This document shows positions 14,646 to 19,156 of a stretch of DNA of 19,156 nt, in pieces (the stretch's first letter is position 1; the number at the start of each line of letters is the position of its first letter). The position numbers and the translations under genes are program-made. Origin of the DNA: Chloroflexota bacterium (GTDB lineage Bacteria; Chloroflexota; Anaerolineae; Anaerolineales; Anaerolineaceae); the NCBI GenBank assembly GCA_029777225.1, contig JAKOSR010000109.1, forward strand, positions 1 through 19,156. The letters run 5' to 3'. The notes below the pieces were generated by a model that was not told where the DNA came from, ran no database searches, and saw only the letters and a program-made list of their open reading frames with translations.

Positions 14646-15488
14646 ATGAAAGAAGAAAAATATCGTGTGCCAGACAAGGGAAAGATTTCCCTCAAGGATT
14701 ATGATCCCAACGACGCGAGCCTGTTTGACGGCAACAAGTCCGACGGCAAGGAAGCCCTGCTCAAGCTGAACAAGGACATCGAATTCCTCCAGGAAAAAAT
14801 GTACGCCGAAGGGAAACATAGGTTACTGGTCATCCTGCAGGCCATGGATACCGGCGGCAAGGACGGCACCATCCGGGCGGTGTTTGAAGGCGTCAACCCC
14901 CAGGGAGTGAGGGTAGCGGCTTTCAAGACACCATCACCGCTGGAACTCGCGCATGATTACCTGTGGCGCGTGCACGCCCAAGCGCCAGGCAAGGGTGAGA
15001 TTGTCATCTTCAACCGCTCTCATTACGAGGATGTGCTGGTGGTTCGCGTGCACAACCTGGTGCCAGAGGAAGTGTGGTCGCGGCGGTATCGGCACATCAA
15101 CGAGTTTGAACGTTTGCTGGTGGACGAGGGTACGACCATTCTCAAGTTTTTCCTCAATGTCGATCTCAAGGAGCAGGCTGAGCGCTTTTTGGCGCGCGTG
15201 GAAGACCCCACCAAGCAATGGAAGTTTAACCCGGGCGACCTGGACGAGCGCGAGCGCTGGAGCGATTACATGAAGGCGTACGAGGATATGCTCAACAAGA
15301 CCAGCACGGAATGGGCGCCCTGGTATGTCATCCCGGGCAACAAAAAGTGGTACCGCAACTGGCTAATCGCCTCCATCCTGCGCAAGGCGCTGGAAGACAT
15401 GAAGATGGAATATCCCGCACCGGCCCCTGACATGGAGACCTACCACAAGCGCCTTTTGGAGATGACCCTTTCAAACAAGGATAAATGA
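14646..15488 (+). CDS. PPK2-family polyphosphate:nucleotide phosphotransferase
   Basis: This 280-aa kinase uses inorganic polyphosphate to phosphorylate nucleotides. The Walker A-like loop is MDTGGKDG (residues 67-74), preceded by LLVILQA. NPQGVRVAAFKTPSPLELAHDYLW and VIFNRSHYEDVLVVRVH (Walker B and lid region) follow. WYVIPGNKKWYRNW near the C-terminus is typical. The motif wording resembles class III PPK2 enzymes that act on AMP and ADP, so it may make both ADP and ATP; the exact substrate class is inferred. AGGAGGGTG precedes the ATG. Its TGA stop overlaps the ATG of the PfkB-like gene (ATGA), giving translational coupling. It should act in the cytoplasm in energy storage or stress. Confidence 0.93.
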   Translation: MKEEKYRVPDKGKISLKDYDPNDASLFDGNKSDGKEALLKLNKDIEFLQEKMYAEGKHRLLVILQAMDTGGKDGTIRAVFEGVNPQGVRVAAFKTPSPLELAHDYLWRVHAQAPGKGEIVIFNRSHYEDVLVVRVHNLVPEEVWSRRYRHINEFERLLVDEGTTILKFFLNVDLKEQAERFLARVEDPTKQWKFNPGDLDERERWSDYMKAYEDMLNKTSTEWAPWYVIPGNKKWYRNWLIASILRKALEDMKMEYPAPAPDMETYHKRLLEMTLSNKDK

Positions 15489-16510
15489 GCGGTCCTGAGC
15501 CATCAGAACTTTTGGATGCCACCCTGGTTGGCCAACTTAAACGCGAGTACCTGCTTCCGTTTAACCGCCCCCCCAGGGTGAACCAATTGGGTGGCAACCT
15601 GGCTTACGCAGCTTCCTCGCTGGCGCTTTGGGGAGGCCGCGCGGGCCTGGTGGCCCGGGTGAACGCTGACTACCCACTGGAATGGCTGGGGCGGCTGGCC
15701 GGGATGGGGTTTGATACCAGCGGCGTGAGCACCGCGGAGTCGGCGTTTGATGACCGTTTTTTTGTGGCTTATTCCGACCCCCTGACCGCGCATTTTGAAA
15801 ACCCACCCACCTATTTTTCTGAGAGAGGCCTGGAATTCCCGCGGGAACTGTTGGGGTATGAGCCGAATACGCGGCGGGGCTGCAGCAAGCTGGATTACCT
15901 GGCGGATTCGTTCCGCGTGACCGATATGCCAAGGCCTTTTTTGGAGGTTTCCGCCGCGCACATTTGCCCGATGGATTTCATCTCGCACAAGATAGTGCCC
16001 TCGGTCATCAAAGCGGGGATGATTCAATCGCTTTCGATGCGCTCCGCCAGTTGCTACATGGACCCGCTATTCTGGGAAGATATGCGCGGCTTGCTATGTG
16101 ACCTGACCACTTTTATGACCACGGAAACGCAAGCGCTAAAGTTGTTCCAGGGGCGAAGCGTGGATTTGTGGGAAATCGCCCAGATATTGTCGGGGTATGG
16201 GCCGGAATTCGTGATTATCCACCGCCAGGATGGCTCGGCGTGGCTGTATGACCGGGTGCGAAAGAAGCGATGGATTATCCCAGCTTACCCCGCGCGGTTG
16301 GTGGACCCCACGCATATGCTGGACGCATTTGATGGGGGATTCTTGTTGAACTACCGCAAGGATTATGATCCGCTCGAGGGGGCGCTGTGCGGCCAGATAA
16401 GCGCGGCGGTGGCTTCGGAAGGTTCGGGGCCTTACTTTCTTTTGGATACCCTGCCGGTGCTTTTACAGGCCAGGCTCGACACGCTGCGCCAGCAGGTTAT
16501 TATGGCCTGA
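15485..16510 (+). CDS. PfkB-family carbohydrate kinase-like protein with altered anion-hole motif
   Basis: This 341-aa protein starts at the ATG overlapping the PPK2 stop. The N-terminal substrate motif LGGNLAYAASSLALWGG (residues 35-51) and the overall ribokinase-like layout identify a PfkB fold. The C-terminal signature, normally DTTGAGDxFxGG, reads VDPTHMLDAFDGGFL (273-287). The catalytic Asp280 is present, but the Gly-Ala-Gly that forms the anion hole is replaced by His-Met-Leu. An acidic EFVIIHRQDGSAWLY strand precedes it. It may have lost phosphotransfer or use a different geometry. The substrate is unknown. Its stop overlaps the convergent cyclotransferase gene by 11 bases. Confidence 0.8.
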   Translation: MSGPEPSELLDATLVGQLKREYLLPFNRPPRVNQLGGNLAYAASSLALWGGRAGLVARVNADYPLEWLGRLAGMGFDTSGVSTAESAFDDRFFVAYSDPLTAHFENPPTYFSERGLEFPRELLGYEPNTRRGCSKLDYLADSFRVTDMPRPFLEVSAAHICPMDFISHKIVPSVIKAGMIQSLSMRSASCYMDPLFWEDMRGLLCDLTTFMTTETQALKLFQGRSVDLWEIAQILSGYGPEFVIIHRQDGSAWLYDRVRKKRWIIPAYPARLVDPTHMLDAFDGGFLLNYRKDYDPLEGALCGQISAAVASEGSGPYFLLDTLPVLLQARLDTLRQQVIMA

Positions 16511-17360
16511 GGGGAGTGGGCTGAATTTCCGGGTTGCTCAGCCGAATCTCATATAACCAGGGCCAGTGTTTGCCGGTGACAAACAGCCGGCCGGATTCAG
16601 GGTCATAAGCGATACCATTGAGGACCTCGCCGGGGACTGCCGCGTTGGCAGCTGGTTGAAGGCCGGTGAGATCAAGCATGGAGAGAACAGCACCGCTGGC
16701 TGGGTCAATCCTCGCGATTTGGTCCGTCAGGTAGATATTGGCCCAGACAGCGCCTTGGATGTACTCGAGTTCGTTAAGCAGCCGGACTGGCTGGCCGTTC
16801 CAGGTGACCGATACCTCACGCGCGGGGGAGAAAGTTTCGGGGTCGTAAAAGGTCAGCTTGTCCGACCCGTCTGACAAGATGAGGTAGGTGCCATCCGTGG
16901 TGAGGCCCCAACCCTCCGTGGGGTAGGTGAAGGTATTGAGCAGGTTGAAGTCCAAATCGTAAATAAAACCGGTTTGTTCCCGCCAGGTGAGCTGGTAGAG
17001 CTTGCCGCCCAGCAAAACCAGGCCCTCCGCGAAGTACGCGTCTGGCAAGCGACTTTGACGGTTGACGGTGCCCGTCTGGGGGTCAACCTCCCGCAGGGAA
17101 GACTCCCCGTAGAGGCCGGCGCTCTCATAGAAAACGCCGGCATGAAAGACCAGCCCCTGGGTGTAGGCGGTTGGGTCGTGCGGGTAGCGGCTGACAATCT
17201 CGTAGGTGAGAGAGGGGCCCAGCTCGTCCGGAATCGCGTTGGGACCGGCCGGGTCCGGCTTCTGGAGGGCCGCGAAGGCCAACAGCAAGGCGGGCAACAC
17301 CAGGGCGAGGAGGATGAAGCGCGGGTGGGTAGAGCGGTTGGGTGCCATTCTGACGGTCAT
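16500..17360 (-). CDS. Glutaminyl-peptide cyclotransferase (glutamine cyclotransferase family)
   Basis: This 286-aa protein starts at ATG 17360; an ATG at 17348 is also possible. Residues about 15-33 are a signal or membrane anchor (FILLALVLPALLLAFAAL). The rest is a beta-propeller of the glutamine cyclotransferase family: YPHDPTAYTQGLVF, YESAGLYGESSLREVD, YFAEGLVLL, LYQLTWREQTGF, GWGLTTDGTYLILSDGS, LNELEYIQGAVWANIY and VLNGIAYDPESGRLFVTGKHWP. Enzymes of this type convert N-terminal Gln into pyroglutamate on secreted proteins. The signal segment places it outside. Starting further upstream (17561) would add 67 residues without family motifs and overlap peptidase T. No clear ribosome binding site is seen. 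Confidence 0.88.
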   Translation of the reverse strand: MTVRMAPNRSTHPRFILLALVLPALLLAFAALQKPDPAGPNAIPDELGPSLTYEIVSRYPHDPTAYTQGLVFHAGVFYESAGLYGESSLREVDPQTGTVNRQSRLPDAYFAEGLVLLGGKLYQLTWREQTGFIYDLDFNLLNTFTYPTEGWGLTTDGTYLILSDGSDKLTFYDPETFSPAREVSVTWNGQPVRLLNELEYIQGAVWANIYLTDQIARIDPASGAVLSMLDLTGLQPAANAAVPGEVLNGIAYDPESGRLFVTGKHWPWLYEIRLSNPEIQPTPLRP

Positions 17361-17447
17361 TTTAATCCAAGCCAGAAAAAACGGCTGGGCTAAATCTGCT
17401 ATGTGGGCATCATGAGGGTGGTCTGGGGCGCGATGGAGGGCTGAAAG

Positions 17448-17476
17448 TTGAAGCTGGCCTCCGCAGGTGATAGAAT
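17448..17476 (+). promoter_or_regulatory. Promoter of peptidase T
   Basis: TTGAAG at 17448-17453 and TAGAAT at 17471-17476 are exactly 17 bases apart, near-consensus for the main sigma factor. The predicted start near 17483 leaves a leader of about 28 bases with GAGGAG at 17497-17502. Confidence 0.6.
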
Positions 17477-17510
17477 TTTCAAACGAAAAATTCATTGAGG
17501 AGAAAATCCT

Positions 17511-18737
17511 GTGTCTGATGCCCTGAAACGGTTTTTGAATTATGTGCAAATTGATACCCAATCATCCCGTGAGAGCGACACTTACCCCAGCACGTCCAAA
17601 CAGTTGAACCTCGCCCGGGTTTTGGTCGCGGAGCTCGAGAAAATCGGGCTTGAGGACGTCCGGTTGGATGAATGGGGATATGTGACCGCCACTCTGCCTG
17701 CCAACATGGACACGCCCTGCCCCGTGGTGGGCTTTTTGGCGCACATGGACACAAGCCCCGACGCGAGTGGCGAGGGCGTGCGGCCGAGGGTGGTTGAGGG
17801 ATATGACGGGGGTGACATCCTGCTGAATGCCGAAAAGAACATTTACCTCTCCCCGAGGGAATTCCCGGAATTGAGCAAGCGCGTTGGCGAGGACCTGGTG
17901 GTGACAGACGGAACAACCCTGCTGGGTGCCGACGACAAGGCCGGCGTGGCGGCAGTGATGAGCGCGATGCGCACATTGAAAGAACACCCAGAAATCCTAC
18001 ATGGACGGATACGCGTGGCGTTCACCCCGGACGAAGAGGTGGGAGCCGGCGTGGACCATTTTGACGTACCCGCGTTTGGGGCGGATTTCGCCTTTACGGT
18101 GGATGGGGGAGAGTTGGGCGAGCTGGAATATGAGAATTTCAACGCGGCAGGCGCCGAGGTCATCATCCATGGACGCAGCGTTCACCCGGGAAGCGCCAAG
18201 GGCAAATTACTCAATGCGGCGCTGATTGGGATGGAATACCAGGGATTGTTGCCTGTCTTCCAGAGGCCTGAAAACACGGAAGGCCGGGAGGGCTTTATCC
18301 ATCTCTTCGAAATGCGTGGGGCGGCGGAGAACGCCCGGCTGGAATATATCATCCGCGATCACGCGATGGATAAATTTGAGGCCATGAAGCAGGAAATGCT
18401 CGCGGCAGCCGACTTCCTAAACCGGCGTTATGGGGCGGGAACGGTGGAAGTGACCATCAGGGACCAATATTTCAACATGCGCGAGATGATTGAACCCCAC
18501 CCCCAGATTTTGGACGTGGCCCGGCGGGCGTACCGGGAACTGGGAATTGAGCCAAAGGAAGTGCCGGTACGGGGCGGGACGGATGGCAGCCGGCTCTCCT
18601 ATATGGGCCTGCCGACCCCCAATCTGTTCACGGGGGGTGGTAATTACCACGGACGCTTTGAGTATCTTTCGGTGAACGGGCTCGAGAAGTCCCACGACGT
18701 CATCGTGCGCATCGCGGCGCTGGTGGCCGAGGAATAA
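17511..18737 (+). CDS. pepT: Peptidase T (tripeptide aminopeptidase, M20B)
   Basis: This 408-aa cytoplasmic zinc peptidase removes the N-terminal residue from tripeptides. The first metal motif is His78/Asp80 in AHMDTSPD. The bridging Asp is Asp141 in LGADDKAG. The catalytic Glu is in TPDEEVGAG (Glu175/176). A further metal ligand is Asp198 in TVDGGELGE. The last His lies in TGGGNYHGRFEY. Other PepT marks are SGEGVRPRVVEGYDGGDI, VTDGTTLLGADDKAG, HGRSVHPGSAKG and PVRGGTDGSRLSYMGLPTPN. The start is GTG at 17511 with GAGGAG eight bases before it; no in-frame ATG is near. It is divergent from the cyclotransferase and closed by a bidirectional terminator. Confidence 0.95.
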   Translation: MSDALKRFLNYVQIDTQSSRESDTYPSTSKQLNLARVLVAELEKIGLEDVRLDEWGYVTATLPANMDTPCPVVGFLAHMDTSPDASGEGVRPRVVEGYDGGDILLNAEKNIYLSPREFPELSKRVGEDLVVTDGTTLLGADDKAGVAAVMSAMRTLKEHPEILHGRIRVAFTPDEEVGAGVDHFDVPAFGADFAFTVDGGELGELEYENFNAAGAEVIIHGRSVHPGSAKGKLLNAALIGMEYQGLLPVFQRPENTEGREGFIHLFEMRGAAENARLEYIIRDHAMDKFEAMKQEMLAAADFLNRRYGAGTVEVTIRDQYFNMREMIEPHPQILDVARRAYRELGIEPKEVPVRGGTDGSRLSYMGLPTPNLFTGGGNYHGRFEYLSVNGLEKSHDVIVRIAALVAEE

Positions 18738-18762
18738 GAAGCGCGCAAGCTGAAGTATAAAT

Positions 18763-18792
18763 AAAACCAGCCGGGACAACCCGGCTGGTTTT
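18763..18792. terminator. Bidirectional terminator between pepT and slyD
   Basis: AAAACCAGCCGGG and CCCGGCTGGTTTT form a perfect 13-bp stem with an ACAA loop. T-runs lie on both strands, serving both convergent genes. Confidence 0.9.
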
Positions 18793-18809
18793 TGTATGCC
18801 AGTCTCTTT

Positions 18810-19156
18810 TTAGCCGCAGCAGCCGTCAGAACAATCGCCATCACTGCCGCAGGAGGAGCAGCCGTAATGCAAATGGCCATGCTGGAGCTCTTCCTCGGTG
18901 GCGGGGCGGACGCCCAAAACGGTGACATCGAAATCAAGGTCTTTGCCAGCCATGGGGTGGTTCAGGTCCAGCTCGACGGTATCCTCACTCACCGCGGTGG
19001 CCACACCCTGGAAAATGTGCCCGGCGGCATCGCGCAGGCGCATGGGTTCACCCATGCGGATTTCAAAGTCCGCTGGGAAAGCGGAACGTGAGACCTCAAT
19101 CACCTGGTCCTGGTCGTATTCGCCGTAAGCGTCTTCGGCGGCGACGTGAACTTTGC
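18810..19156 (-). CDS. slyD: SlyD-type FKBP peptidyl-prolyl isomerase, N-terminus cut off
   Basis: The last 114 residues of a minus-strand gene are visible; the frame is open to the right edge. VAAEDAYGEYDQD, RMGEPMRLRDA, ELDLNHPMAGKDLDFDVTV and VRPATEEE are the SlyD family pattern: part of the FKBP domain, the inserted chaperone flap (about visible residues 18-65) and the FKBP return. The C-terminal tail has three His in HGHLHYG and then five Cys in CSSCGSDGDCSDGCC. This is the metal-binding tail known in SlyD, which can deliver nickel and act as a folding helper. The start codon lies outside the window. A GTG at 19103 inside the frame is not the start. Confidence 0.9.
   Translation of the reverse strand, partial: KVHVAAEDAYGEYDQDQVIEVSRSAFPADFEIRMGEPMRLRDAAGHIFQGVATAVSEDTVELDLNHPMAGKDLDFDVTVLGVRPATEEELQHGHLHYGCSSCGSDGDCSDGCCG

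Noticed and set aside
17361..17561. Upstream extension of the cyclotransferase gene to 17561
   Set aside because: The extra 67 codons carry no family motif, overlap the start of peptidase T and its promoter, and precede a good signal-anchor start at 17360.

Overview
The window looks like chromosomal DNA from a Chloroflexota bacterium, most likely class Anaerolineae. This is inferred, not proven. The clues are a moderately high GC content, several membrane-anchored or lipoprotein genes with Pro/Thr-rich (PT) linkers, no sign of outer-membrane genes, and a mix of RNase J, a class III-like PPK2 polyphosphate kinase, FmdB, Hsp20 and peptidase T. No rRNA, tRNA, insertion sequence, phage gene or CRISPR array was seen.

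Region 1 (1-5273): the 3' end of an unidentified gene overlaps a lipoprotein gene by one base. Three tandem paralogues follow. Each encodes one N-terminal membrane helix, a PT-rich linker, a C39-like papain-fold domain with Cys, His and Asp in place, and a C-terminal TPR-like domain. This surface-protein triplet is the most unusual gene block here.

Region 2 (5340-8667): a SAM-dependent methyltransferase gene converges on a two-gene minus-strand operon across a strong bidirectional terminator. The operon encodes a 55-aa protein and an XRE-family regulator whose C-terminal half is seven copies of a 28-29 aa 'APFL' repeat. It is divergent from an SbcD/Mre11-type nuclease gene. The shared control region holds a perfect 15-bp palindrome and a degenerate second copy 26 bp away.

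Region 3 (8696-13686): a LysM lipoprotein and dihydropteroate synthase form a minus-strand pair. FmdB is divergent from them. An M48 metallopeptidase and RNase J follow on the minus strand. RNase J has a good promoter and a leader of about 170 nt containing a terminator-like hairpin.

Region 4 (13864-19156): Hsp20 with a strong terminator; PPK2 translationally coupled (ATGA) to a degenerate PfkB-like kinase; a convergent glutaminyl-peptide cyclotransferase; peptidase T with a recognisable promoter; and a truncated SlyD-type prolyl isomerase with a Cys/His-rich tail at the right edge.

Several genes show a perfect TATAAT box with its end six to nine bases from the start codon. This predicts leaderless or nearly leaderless mRNAs for sbcD, the LysM lipoprotein and the third C39-TPR gene.
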